A stretch of 11,561 nt of DNA from Clostridiales bacterium UBA1381. GTDB lineage: Bacteria > Bacillota > Clostridia > UBA1381. Location of the stretch: contig DBQZ01000127.1 of assembly GCA_002305435.1 (NCBI GenBank), positions 4,688 to 16,248 of the forward strand, in the 5' to 3' direction. The translations under genes were made by a program, and so were the position numbers. The notes under the pieces are model-generated. The model was given only the letters and a program-made list of their open reading frames with translations, searched no databases and was not told the DNA's origin. This document shows positions 1-6,461 of this stretch, one piece after another; within the stretch, counting starts at the first letter, position 1, and each line of letters opens with the position of its first letter.

Positions 1-1101
1 TTTTCGTATGTCGGGCTTTTGCAGTCGTTCGGCGAATATAATATCCCGTCGATAATAAGCCTGGTGTCAAATTTGGCTATAATCCTTTACTTTTTAACGC
101 TGGGCAATAAGTTTGGGGTATATGGGCTGGCGGTTACTATGGTTATAGCGTGGAGTTTGCAGTTAATTGTACAGATTCCGTCGCTGAAAAAATTCGGCGT
201 GAGGTACAGGCCGAACTTCCGCTTCCGTGACCAAAACATCAAGCAGGCTCTGCTTTTGGCAGGCCCGATGCTTATAAGCACTTGGGTACAGCCGCTGTAT
301 TCGATAATAAACTCCCGTCTGGCCTCAGGAATAGACGGGGCGGTATCGACTCTTGAGTACGGAAACCGGCTCTACACTATAGTTGTTGGAGTATTCAGTT
401 TTGTTGTGACGAACCTTATATTCCCGAAGCTTGCAAGGGCTAATGCAGAGGATGATAAAGAGGCGGCAAACGGGCTTATCGTTTCGTCATTTAAGGCGAT
501 ATTGCTTGTTATAATCCCGCTGATGTTCGGGTTTATGATACTTGCAAGGCCGATAACGGTGATAATCTACCAGCATGGGGACTTTACCACGGACGACACC
601 GCAATGGTAAGTGCCGTACTCACCTGCTATTCGGTGGGAATGATAGGCCTTGCAGTAAACGAGGTGCTTTCAAAATCGTTCTTCTCAATGAACGATTCAA
701 AAACACCGATGAGAAATTCCGTCTTAAGCATGATAGTAAACATCATATTGGCATACGTGCTGTTTTCGGTGCTTGGCACGAACGGATTAGCGCTTGCAGC
801 AGCAGGCGGTTCGATTTTCAACGGCGGTATGAACCTCGTATGTATGGTGCGGAAAAATCCGGGTATGTTTAAACGCAGGGATCTTTTGGAAATAGCAAAG
901 GGCGCTGCGGCGGCGTTGGTTATGGGAATTGCCGTATGGTCTATGTACAATCAATTGCAGCCGGTATTTGACGAGGGGATGATAATGAACATCCTGCTCG
1001 CAGCAATATGCGCCGGTGCGGGAGTTGTCATATACGGAGTATGCTGCCTTTTGTTCAGAGTGGAAATGATAACGGGATTATTTAAAGGAAGAAAGGACTG
1101 A
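1..1101 (+). CDS. murJ: MurJ/MviN-family lipid flippase, 5'-truncated by the window
   Basis: This is the C-terminal 366 residues of a polytopic membrane protein of the MurJ (MviN) family in the MOP exporter superfamily. These proteins flip undecaprenyl-linked precursors such as lipid II across the cytoplasmic membrane. The reading frame is open from base 1 (it begins FSYVGLLQSFGEYNIPS), so the true start lies upstream; the TTG at 19 is internal. Full family members are about 510-530 residues, so roughly the first 150 are missing. Visible family features are the run of hydrophobic helices, an LEYGNRLY segment, a FPKLARANAE segment, and a loop reading YQHGDFTTDDT followed by SKSFFSMNDSKTP. It leads a tight operon of polysaccharide genes, so the substrate could be a lipid-linked surface glycan rather than lipid II. 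The next gene starts 8 nt after the TGA. Family assignment is firm; the substrate is not shown by the sequence. Confidence 0.94.
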   Translation, partial: FSYVGLLQSFGEYNIPSIISLVSNLAIILYFLTLGNKFGVYGLAVTMVIAWSLQLIVQIPSLKKFGVRYRPNFRFRDQNIKQALLLAGPMLISTWVQPLYSIINSRLASGIDGAVSTLEYGNRLYTIVVGVFSFVVTNLIFPKLARANAEDDKEAANGLIVSSFKAILLVIIPLMFGFMILARPITVIIYQHGDFTTDDTAMVSAVLTCYSVGMIGLAVNEVLSKSFFSMNDSKTPMRNSVLSMIVNIILAYVLFSVLGTNGLALAAAGGSIFNGGMNLVCMVRKNPGMFKRRDLLEIAKGAAAALVMGIAVWSMYNQLQPVFDEGMIMNILLAAICAGAGVVIYGVCCLLFRVEMITGLFKGRKD

Positions 1102-1109
1102 AGCGTCAA

Positions 1110-3002
1110 GTGAACAGTTTGATAATAACGTCGATAGGCCGCTTTTTCTCGCTGCTGTGGACGTTGCTTAAAGACAGCGGCGTATACAGGATTCTTGAGA
1201 AGATATATCGGGCGGTATCATCGCTATGGCGGCGGAGCCTGATACCAAGCGGGCTGAAAGCCGACTCACATGACGGCATGGTGCGGACGAGCCTTATTTA
1301 TCGTCTGCTTAACAAGCCGTTTCGCTGGCTTACGGTATCTCGTGCAGTAATGGGCAAAAGCCTCAGGCGGATGATTTCAAGAAGCTTTATACTGAGGCTT
1401 GGGCGGATTTTTTACTGGAATATGCTGGCTTTAAACAGCCGGTTTTTGGGAGTTATGATGCTGTCGATGTTTTTGGTATCAGCAGTGTCGTGGATATTTG
1501 CGGGGAGTATTTCCTACGTAATGCTTGCAGCCGGAGCGGTCGGGGCGATTTTGTGCATAAAAGACCTTAACATCACCGGTTTTTTTGAACACAGCGCAGT
1601 GGTGCGGTTCTGTTTGGGGGCTGTTGGGCTTTCAAACATACATTTTGATTTTTACGAGGAACGACGCACAGGCGGACGGGCTGCAACGGTAATAGCCGTA
1701 CTGCTTGGTCTTGCGGCGGGAGCGGTTTCGATTAAGAGCCTGCTTTTTGCGGCGGCGGTGCCGGTGGGGCTTTTCTGCGTGATATTGGTGCTGATGGCGC
1801 CGATGGCGGGAATTGTATTTGCGGTAGTTGTCGCCCCGGTAGGGCCGACGATGGCTCTGGCGGGAATAGCGCTCTTGACGGCGTTTTCAGCTGTTGTAAA
1901 GACGCTTACCACACCGAAGCTGAATTGGCGGCTTGACGGCACGGGGCTGGGGCTTATCCTGCTTTTGGCGGTGCTTTTGATTTCGTCGCTGACCTCGTTC
2001 TCACCGGTGCAGAGCCTTACAGTATGGGTGATGTATCTGGTGTTTATAGGCTTCTATTTTGTAATAGTAAACACAGTAAAAACGAAAGAACAGCTGTACT
2101 CGCTCTTGAAGCTGTTTGCACTGATGGGAGCTTTAGTGGCTCTGTACGGCGTGATGCAGTACGTATTCGGCTGGAACACCTCGAATGCTTGGATAGATGA
2201 AGAGATGTTCGAGGAAGCGACAATGCGTGTTTATTCCACAATGGGAAATCCCAATGTGCTTGGCGAATACCTGCTTCTCACCCTGCCTATATCGGCGGTA
2301 TTTATGCTTAAGTATCCATGGAACAGGCTTGCAAAATGGGTATATATGCTGATATTTGCCGGTTCTGCGCTTTGTCTTGTGCTTACGCAGTCGCGCGGCT
2401 GCTGGCTGGGATTTATGCTGACAGCGGTTATCTTCGTATCGTTTTATAACGGCCGCTGGTGGAAGATACTGCCGCTGTTTATACTGCTGCTGCCTTTCGT
2501 GATGCCGCAGACGATGATAGACAGACTTTTGAGCATAGGCGATATGAGCGATTCTTCAACTTCCTACCGTGTATTTATATGGCTGGGTACGCTTGAGATG
2601 ATGCAGAACTTCTGGATAGGCGGTATCGGCATGGGAGAGGGAGCGTTCGGGGCGGTATACCCGTTCTACTCCTATAATGCAATAGTTGCTCCTCATTCGC
2701 ATAATACATTCCTACAGCTTCTGGTCGAAGGAGGAATCGGCGCATTGGCGGCCTTTGTAGGCACGATGGTAGTATTTTTAAAGAAGATGGCATCTGTATA
2801 CAACCTAAAGCCGAAAACAACGTGGACGTCTATGCTGGCGCTTGGCATTGGAAGCGCAGTTGCCGGTTTCCTTTTGCAGAGTATGTTCGACTATACGTTC
2901 TATAACTACCGTATGATGGCTATGTTCTTTATGTTTATGGCTTTTGGAACGTCGCTTTACAGACTGACGATAGGAGGCGGGCAGGTTGAGAAAAATAATT
3001 GA
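1110..3002 (+). CDS. O-antigen ligase/polymerase (Wzy/WaaL)-family membrane protein
   Basis: This is a 630-residue integral membrane protein with about a dozen hydrophobic segments. The C-terminal half carries the signatures of the O-antigen ligase/Wzy family (PF04932-type). These include TQSRGCWLG with Arg429, and a large outer loop (STSYRVFIW onward) leading to PHSHNTFLQLLVEGG with His529 and His531. Proteins of this family join or polymerise undecaprenyl-linked glycans on the outer face of the membrane. The first 110 residues are basic, with short hydrophobic stretches, and precede the main membrane domain; I cannot assign them. The GTG start is preceded by AAAGGA at 1092-1097, a rather long 12-nt spacing; the next in-frame Met is about 55 residues in. 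The gene sits 8 nt after murJ, and its last 17 nt overlap the next gene. Polymerase versus ligase cannot be decided from sequence. Confidence 0.88.
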   Translation: MNSLIITSIGRFFSLLWTLLKDSGVYRILEKIYRAVSSLWRRSLIPSGLKADSHDGMVRTSLIYRLLNKPFRWLTVSRAVMGKSLRRMISRSFILRLGRIFYWNMLALNSRFLGVMMLSMFLVSAVSWIFAGSISYVMLAAGAVGAILCIKDLNITGFFEHSAVVRFCLGAVGLSNIHFDFYEERRTGGRAATVIAVLLGLAAGAVSIKSLLFAAAVPVGLFCVILVLMAPMAGIVFAVVVAPVGPTMALAGIALLTAFSAVVKTLTTPKLNWRLDGTGLGLILLLAVLLISSLTSFSPVQSLTVWVMYLVFIGFYFVIVNTVKTKEQLYSLLKLFALMGALVALYGVMQYVFGWNTSNAWIDEEMFEEATMRVYSTMGNPNVLGEYLLLTLPISAVFMLKYPWNRLAKWVYMLIFAGSALCLVLTQSRGCWLGFMLTAVIFVSFYNGRWWKILPLFILLLPFVMPQTMIDRLLSIGDMSDSSTSYRVFIWLGTLEMMQNFWIGGIGMGEGAFGAVYPFYSYNAIVAPHSHNTFLQLLVEGGIGALAAFVGTMVVFLKKMASVYNLKPKTTWTSMLALGIGSAVAGFLLQSMFDYTFYNYRMMAMFFMFMAFGTSLYRLTIGGGQVEKNN

Positions 3003-4110
3003 GGTATCAAGTGATACAAATATCGGCGGAGCGGGCAAATGTCTTTTGGCTCTTGCGGGAAATATCGATAGGAAAAAATTCGAGGTAAGCGTGATACTTC
3101 CCAAAAACAGCCTTCTAAAGCCGGAGCTTGACAAGCTGGGCGTAAGGGTAATAGAAGTGGACGGCATAGCCGACAAATCGCTTGATATGTCATGTGTAAA
3201 AGAGCTTGCCGCCATATTCCGCCGAGAAAAGCCCGACCTTGTGCACACGCACGCCAGTATGTCAGCAAGGATAGCGGCAAGGCTTACCGGAGCGAAAATA
3301 GTTTACACACGCCATTCGGTCTTCCCGCCGCCAAAGAGCATATCAAAGGGCGTAGGGAAACTGATAAACGGGGCGGTGAACAATTTCTTGAGCGACGGCA
3401 TAATAGCCGTTGCCGAGGCGGCAAAGGAGAACCTGACCGATACAGGCGTAAGCGGGAAAAAGATACGTGTTATCCTAAACGGCGTAAAACCGCTTAAAAG
3501 ACTGGGTGAAGAAGAGCTGGCCTCAGCCCGCAGGCGTTTTGGTGCGGCAGAGGGCGAAAAGGTAGTTTCGATTGTGGCACGTCTTGAGGACATTAAGGGC
3601 CATGAGTATTTCATCGACGCTGCCGAGAAGATTTTAAAGCACGGCATAAAAGCGAAGTTTTTTATCGCCGGAACGGGTAGCTACGAAAATGTCCTTAAAA
3701 AGCGTGTGAAGGAAAAAAGACTTGAGGACAACGTTATCTTCACCGGTTTCATAAAAGACGTTGACAGGCTGATGAATATCACAGACGTTCAGGTGAATGC
3801 GTCCTACGGAACAGAGGCTACGAGCCTTGCGCTTTTGGAGGGGATGAGCATAGGGATTCCGGCGGTGGTTTCAGATTTCGGCGGCAACCCCGGTGTGATA
3901 AAAAACAGTAAAAATGGTTTTGTGGTTCCCAAGAAAAATTCGGTCGCTCTTGCAGGTGCTGTGGAAAGGCTCTTGACTGATAAGGAGCTTTATGCACGCA
4001 TGAGTGGGGAGGCTGTAAAAATATTCAATGAAACATTCACCGTTGAGGCGATGACACGTCAAACGGAGGAGCTGTATGAAGAAATAATATCGAAAGGAAA
4101 GGTCAGGTAA
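2986..4110 (+). CDS. Glycosyltransferase family 4 (GT-B fold), TTG start
   Basis: This is a 374-residue soluble GT-B glycosyltransferase. The N-terminal acceptor domain has the glycine-rich loop NIGGAGK (residues 12-18) and the pattern KPDLVHTHASMSARIAARL. The C-terminal nucleotide-sugar domain has Arg199 and Lys204 (ARLEDIKGHE), which usually contact the donor diphosphate. It also has the EX7E motif with Glu277 and Glu285 inside TEATSLALLEG, then a GNPGVI segment. Such enzymes transfer a sugar from a nucleotide donor to a lipid-linked acceptor at the cytoplasmic face. The TTG start is chosen because AGGAGG at 2972-2977 lies 8 nt upstream and the protein begins naturally with RKIIEVSS. This start overlaps the ligase gene by 17 nt, suggesting translational coupling. 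The next gene begins directly after the TAA. Donor and acceptor are unknown. Confidence 0.92.
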   Translation: MRKIIEVSSDTNIGGAGKCLLALAGNIDRKKFEVSVILPKNSLLKPELDKLGVRVIEVDGIADKSLDMSCVKELAAIFRREKPDLVHTHASMSARIAARLTGAKIVYTRHSVFPPPKSISKGVGKLINGAVNNFLSDGIIAVAEAAKENLTDTGVSGKKIRVILNGVKPLKRLGEEELASARRRFGAAEGEKVVSIVARLEDIKGHEYFIDAAEKILKHGIKAKFFIAGTGSYENVLKKRVKEKRLEDNVIFTGFIKDVDRLMNITDVQVNASYGTEATSLALLEGMSIGIPAVVSDFGGNPGVIKNSKNGFVVPKKNSVALAGAVERLLTDKELYARMSGEAVKIFNETFTVEAMTRQTEELYEEIISKGKVR

Positions 4111-4596
4111 ATGAAACAGCAGCAAAGAGTAAGATTCACAATTATAGATCTTCTTATCATACTTGTGGTAATAGCGGCGATAATATTCGGCGCAGTGAAG
4201 ATATTTCCGGGACTGTTTTCAAAAGGCGGAGAACAGAGCACGGTGGAATTTACGGTAATGGTAACGGGTAAAGATGAGGGATTCTCCCAGATGATCCATA
4301 CCGGCGATGTGGTATCCCTAAGCTATGAAGAAAAGGATTCGGGTGTGGTAACAAACGTGCGCACGGAGCCGGCAACGACAATGACATACGACAGCATAGA
4401 CGGTCAGTATAATATCGCGAATGTAGAGGGTCAGGAGGATATATACATTACCGTACAGGCTGATGCCGTAGTATCCGACCTTGTTGTAAAAACGGGCGAA
4501 ACGGCAGTAAAAGTCGGTAAGGAAATGCCTATACGAGGTAAGGGCTACGTTACGAGCGGTTTTGTGGTCAGCATGAACACGCCGGAAGGAAATTAA
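4111..4596 (+). CDS. DUF4330-like single-pass membrane protein, first of tandem pair
   Basis: This is a 161-residue small protein with a basic N-terminal tail and one transmembrane segment at about residues 9-31 (FTIIDLLIILVVIAAIIFGA). A charged, probably extracytoplasmic domain of about 125 residues with alternating beta-like strands follows. The pattern (IID, then LLVIAA, then a short beta-rich domain) is what I recall for DUF4330, a family of unknown function often next to polysaccharide genes in Clostridia and some archaea. The start ATG follows the glycosyltransferase TAA without a gap, and the purine run AAAGGAAAGG at 4094-4103 serves as ribosome binding site. It resembles the next gene in its membrane segment and general layout, indicating a duplication. 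With no signal-peptidase motif it is probably anchored. A role in polymer assembly is an inference from position only. Confidence 0.78.
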   Translation: MKQQQRVRFTIIDLLIILVVIAAIIFGAVKIFPGLFSKGGEQSTVEFTVMVTGKDEGFSQMIHTGDVVSLSYEEKDSGVVTNVRTEPATTMTYDSIDGQYNIANVEGQEDIYITVQADAVVSDLVVKTGETAVKVGKEMPIRGKGYVTSGFVVSMNTPEGN

Positions 4597-4610
4597 GGGA
4601 GGACAGACTG

Positions 4611-5102
4611 ATGCTGATAGATAAGAACGGAAAATTATTCGGAAAACTGAGTATCATTGATTTTGCGGTGATACTGCTGGTTATAGCGGCTGTTATCGGC
4701 GTGGGAGTACGGCTCTTCGGCGGCACGGCGAAAATGGTAAAAAGCGACAGGGCTTTTGAATACGTAGTTAAGGTGGAAGGCGTAAGGCAGTATACAGTGG
4801 ACGCTTTGCAGAAAAAAGGCAAGCTCACCGACAGGCGGTATGAACAGGAAATAGGCGAGATAACGAACGTTGATGTAGAGGATGTAGAGTTTCAGTCCAC
4901 AACGGCCGATGGTGACATTGTATTCGTAGGGCTTCCCGAAAGATACACCTGCTACGTGACGATACGCTCAGTCGGCAAGGAGTCGGACAACAGCTATTTT
5001 GCAGGCGACGATACGGAAATATCGGCAGGACGGCAGTTTTCGATATACTCAAAGTACGTTGATACAACGGGAACGATACAGAGTGTTAATGTTGTTGAAT
5101 AG
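4611..5102 (+). CDS. DUF4330-like single-pass membrane protein, second of tandem pair
   Basis: This is a 163-residue protein with a short N-terminal tail (MLIDKNGKLFGKL). A membrane helix follows at about residues 14-36 (IIDFAVILLVIAAVIGVGVR), then a polar domain with beta-like segments and many charged residues. The GKLFGKLSIIDF start is characteristic of the DUF4330 family as I know it. The ATG is preceded by GGGAGG at 4597-4602 with 8-nt spacing, 14 nt after the previous TAA. It shares with its neighbour an IID-(L/F)-x-(I/V)-(I/L)-LVIAA helix, but the outer domains have diverged considerably, so the copies are not a recent duplication. It is the last gene of the polysaccharide operon and ends at a hairpin terminator. 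Function is unknown; an accessory role to the flippase, ligase or polymer is plausible but unproven. Confidence 0.8.
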   Translation: MLIDKNGKLFGKLSIIDFAVILLVIAAVIGVGVRLFGGTAKMVKSDRAFEYVVKVEGVRQYTVDALQKKGKLTDRRYEQEIGEITNVDVEDVEFQSTTADGDIVFVGLPERYTCYVTIRSVGKESDNSYFAGDDTEISAGRQFSIYSKYVDTTGTIQSVNVVE

Positions 5103-5104
5103 TA

Positions 5105-5137
5105 AAAAAATGCGGCCTTTTGAAGGTCGCATTTTTT
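5105..5137. terminator. Bidirectional rho-independent terminator between convergent genes
   Basis: The 10-bp stem core pairs 5110-5119 with 5123-5132, with a three-base loop (TTG, 5120-5122) and one G-T wobble. It is flanked by seven A on the left (5104-5110) and six T on the right (5132-5137), so the transcript of either strand ends in a U-run. It lies 2 nt past the TAG of the second DUF4330-like gene and 64 nt past the stop of the convergent Spo0A-like gene, so it can serve both. Confidence 0.93.
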
Positions 5138-5200
5138 CGTGATGGTATGTGTTTCATATACTCCTTGTGTCAGGATTTACCGGTATATCGATGCCGCCGG

Positions 5201-5920
5201 TTAAAGCATATTCCGGACATAGTTGGCGGCAAGGATAATAAACGCCGAATTACATGGGCGTTTACTGCCGTTTCTGATATGTAGGTGGGTAACGGCAAAT
5301 TGAGGTGTTCCGTTTTGCCAGCATTTTTTAAGGGCATTGCGCATGGCGGCTTCCACGCTTTGGGGACTGGTACCGGTTTTAAGGGCTATTGTGGGATATA
5401 CGGAGTTCATCATGGAATTTGCCAGCTGCGGCATATCTAAGCACAGCTGTATAGCAAGAGAAAAATAGCGGTATCCCGACATGGCGGCGGGGATGCCGAT
5501 GGCGTTTAGAGTTGCAGAGATGACATTGCCTGAATGCGCATTAAAAGATTCATAGCGGTCTTTGGAGTTGATCAAATCCACTGCCAGTGAACACAGCTTT
5601 GATAAGGGCTCTGAGACGGATACGATGTGATACGTTCCAAGTGTTTTCAGATTGCCGTAGAGCGGTTCTGTTATGTTTTCTGAACGTACGATAAATTTTG
5701 GCGCCGGGCGCAGGTGCGACAGGCTTTGCATTAAAAGAGCAGCATCCAGCCCGGGGAGGAATGCTTTGGTGATGATGACATCAGGGTGAATGGTGTTTGC
5801 TGATACGAGAGCGTCGATACCGTTGTATGCCGGTACGGCAAGAAATTTCCTTTCTGTGAAGTACTCACAGAGCTGATTGGCGCTTGAGTGATCGCTGTCT
5901 GCTATAAGAATATTTCCCAT
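5201..5920 (-). CDS. Spo0A-like atypical response regulator lacking the phosphoacceptor Asp
   Basis: This is a 239-residue two-domain protein. Residues 1-118 have a receiver-like layout (NILIADSD at the start, HPDVIITKAFLPGLD in the middle). Aligned by eye to Spo0A, the phosphoacceptor Asp of LDIIMP is Lys52 (codon AAA at 5767-5765). One of the paired acidic residues is Ser9, the switch Thr is Ser80, and the conserved Lys of LKPF is gone. Residues 132-236 match the Spo0A C-terminal DNA-binding domain (PF08769-type), with GIPAAMSGYRYF, VYPTIALK and SVEAAMRNALKKCW. The last aligns to the Spo0A recognition helix, but the Arg after the key Glu is Ala191, so DNA specificity may differ. AAAGGA lies 9 nt upstream of the ATG. 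A promoter lies at 6083-6055, giving a leader of about 128 nt. It probably binds DNA without phosphorylation. It is not the canonical spo0A; targets are unknown. Confidence 0.9.
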   Translation of the reverse strand: MGNILIADSDHSSANQLCEYFTERKFLAVPAYNGIDALVSANTIHPDVIITKAFLPGLDAALLMQSLSHLRPAPKFIVRSENITEPLYGNLKTLGTYHIVSVSEPLSKLCSLAVDLINSKDRYESFNAHSGNVISATLNAIGIPAAMSGYRYFSLAIQLCLDMPQLANSMMNSVYPTIALKTGTSPQSVEAAMRNALKKCWQNGTPQFAVTHLHIRNGSKRPCNSAFIILAANYVRNML

Positions 5921-5953
5921 TTCCTTTTATCCTTTCTGTTTTTTTATATTGTG

Positions 5954-5984
5954 CCTCGGGAAAATATTTAAAATTTAACCGAGG
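5954..5984 (-). repeat. Leader hairpin candidate in 5' UTR of the Spo0A-like gene
   Basis: CCTCGG (5954-5959) and CCGAGG (5979-5984) are perfect 6-bp inverted arms around a 19-nt AT-only-but-one interior, which itself could pair weakly (AAAT with ATTT). In the minus-strand transcript this hairpin would end about 33 nt upstream of the ATG. It has no T-run and so does not look like a terminator. It could be a structured leader or a dyad protein site. Confidence 0.4.
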
Positions 5985-6018
5985 AAACTACATAAAGACT
6001 CACATAAATGAATCCTTG

Positions 6019-6032
6019 TTATCATATGATAA
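6019..6032. promoter_or_regulatory. Perfect 14-bp palindrome TTATCATATGATAA, operator candidate
   Basis: The 14 bases equal their own reverse complement. The centre lies about 22 nt downstream of the predicted start point (about 6048) of the Spo0A-like gene, a typical place for a repressor roadblock. No known regulator site is recognised. AT-rich palindromes of this size can occur by chance, so the operator role is inference. Confidence 0.45.
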
Positions 6033-6054
6033 TTTATTTTCCGTCGGCGTTAGT

Positions 6055-6083
6055 ATTATAGCATTTTGTTCAAAATTTGTAAA
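6055..6083 (-). promoter_or_regulatory. Sigma-A-type promoter for the Spo0A-like gene
   Basis: On the minus strand, TTTACA (6083-6078) is separated by exactly 17 nt from a consensus TATAAT (6060-6055). Transcription would begin near 6048, about 128 nt before the start codon at 5920. The spacer contains a perfect dyad, ATTTTG-TT-CAAAAT (6063-6076), centred between the two promoter boxes, where a bound repressor would block RNA polymerase. Confidence 0.8.
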
Positions 6084-6150
6084 TATCTAAATTGAAAAAT
6101 CGCCTTTATGTACAAAAGAAACAGCCAAATCAAATGACACTGGGATACGG

Positions 6151-6271
6151 AAAATGCACGATTTTAGGTGGTTTTTGCCACTCAACGAGGGGTATATCGC
6201 AGGAAAATATGCAAAATATAGTGCATATAAGGAAATTTTGGTGCATTTTATCAAATATGTGCAAAATGCAC
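6151..6271. repeat. Cluster of three AAAATGCAC motifs
   Basis: The 9-mer AAAATGCAC occurs on plus at 6151-6159, inverted at 6249-6241, and on plus at 6263-6271. The last two form a perfect 9-bp inverted repeat with a 13-nt gap. Related half-sites sit between them: TATGCA/TGCATA (6208-6213 and 6222-6227), and GTGCA at 6259-6263, which makes GTGCA-AAA-TGCAC. The cluster is 70-190 bp upstream of the -35 box of the Spo0A-like gene. It resembles a multi-site binding region for a DNA-binding protein; the protein is unknown. Confidence 0.5.
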
Positions 6272-6375
6272 AAGAAACGACGGCAGTTCTCTTGGATGAA
6301 ACGGTGAAAAGATGATATTTTACGATAAAATTCCATTTAAAATGACGGTAAGCAACCGATAAAATCCGTCCAAAT

Positions 6376-6444
6376 CACAGCTTTACCCCGCAATATTCTG
6401 GCATAATTTGGAAATAAAATCCGTGATTGCGGGGAGCTGCTGTG
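6376..6444. repeat. 69-bp imperfect inverted repeat downstream of enolase
   Basis: The inner arms CCCCGCAAT (6386-6394) and ATTGCGGGG (6426-6434) are a perfect 9-bp pair with a 31-nt loop. The outer arms CACAGC (6376-6381) and GCTGTG (6439-6444) add 6 bp across a symmetrical 4x4 interior loop; an alternative register gives 14 bp with a 3-nt bulge. It begins 18 nt after the enolase stop on the minus strand. No U-run follows, so it is not a standard terminator, though it may stabilise or end the enolase transcript. Part of an 11-bp direct repeat lies in its loop (6414-6424), with the other copy just outside (6359-6369). Confidence 0.6.
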
Positions 6445-6461
6445 TTAAAATGGGATGTTTT

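Larger units (their letters stand above)
5921..6461. other. 541-bp gene-free regulatory region between enolase and the Spo0A-like gene
   Basis: I find no convincing gene here. Two short open frames (TTG at 6092 on plus, ATG at 6336 on minus) lack ribosome binding sites and recognisable sequence. The region is AT-rich. From left to right it contains a leader dyad (5954-5984), a 14-bp palindrome (6019-6032), the minus-strand promoter (6055-6083) with a dyad in its spacer, and three AAAATGCAC sites (6151-6271). It then has an 11-bp direct repeat (6359-6369, 6414-6424) and a 69-bp imperfect inverted repeat (6376-6444). Both flanking genes are on the minus strand, so this is the 3' flank of enolase plus the 5' control region of the regulator. 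It could also hide a small RNA. Confidence 0.7.

Noticed and set aside
2805..3248. Minus-strand 147-codon open frame across the ligase/glycosyltransferase junction
   Set aside because: It opposes two firmly assigned genes, has no ribosome site, and shows low-complexity composition.
6092..6307. Plus-strand 71-codon open frame starting at TTG
   Set aside because: It has no ribosome binding site before the TTG, overlaps the AAAATGCAC repeat cluster, and its translation shows no recognisable domain or plausible composition.
6130..6336. Minus-strand 68-codon open frame in the same intergenic region
   Set aside because: It has no ribosome binding site; its Cys/Phe/Ile-rich translation follows from AT-rich repeats. 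It would overlap the promoter-proximal regulatory sites.
6376..6444. Standard rho-independent terminator for enolase
   Set aside because: The stem is interrupted, the loop is 31 nt, and no U-run follows on the minus-strand transcript.
5921..6461. Spo0A boxes (TGTCGAA) upstream of the Spo0A-like gene
   Set aside because: Both strands were read; no TGTCGAA or TTCGACA is present in this region.
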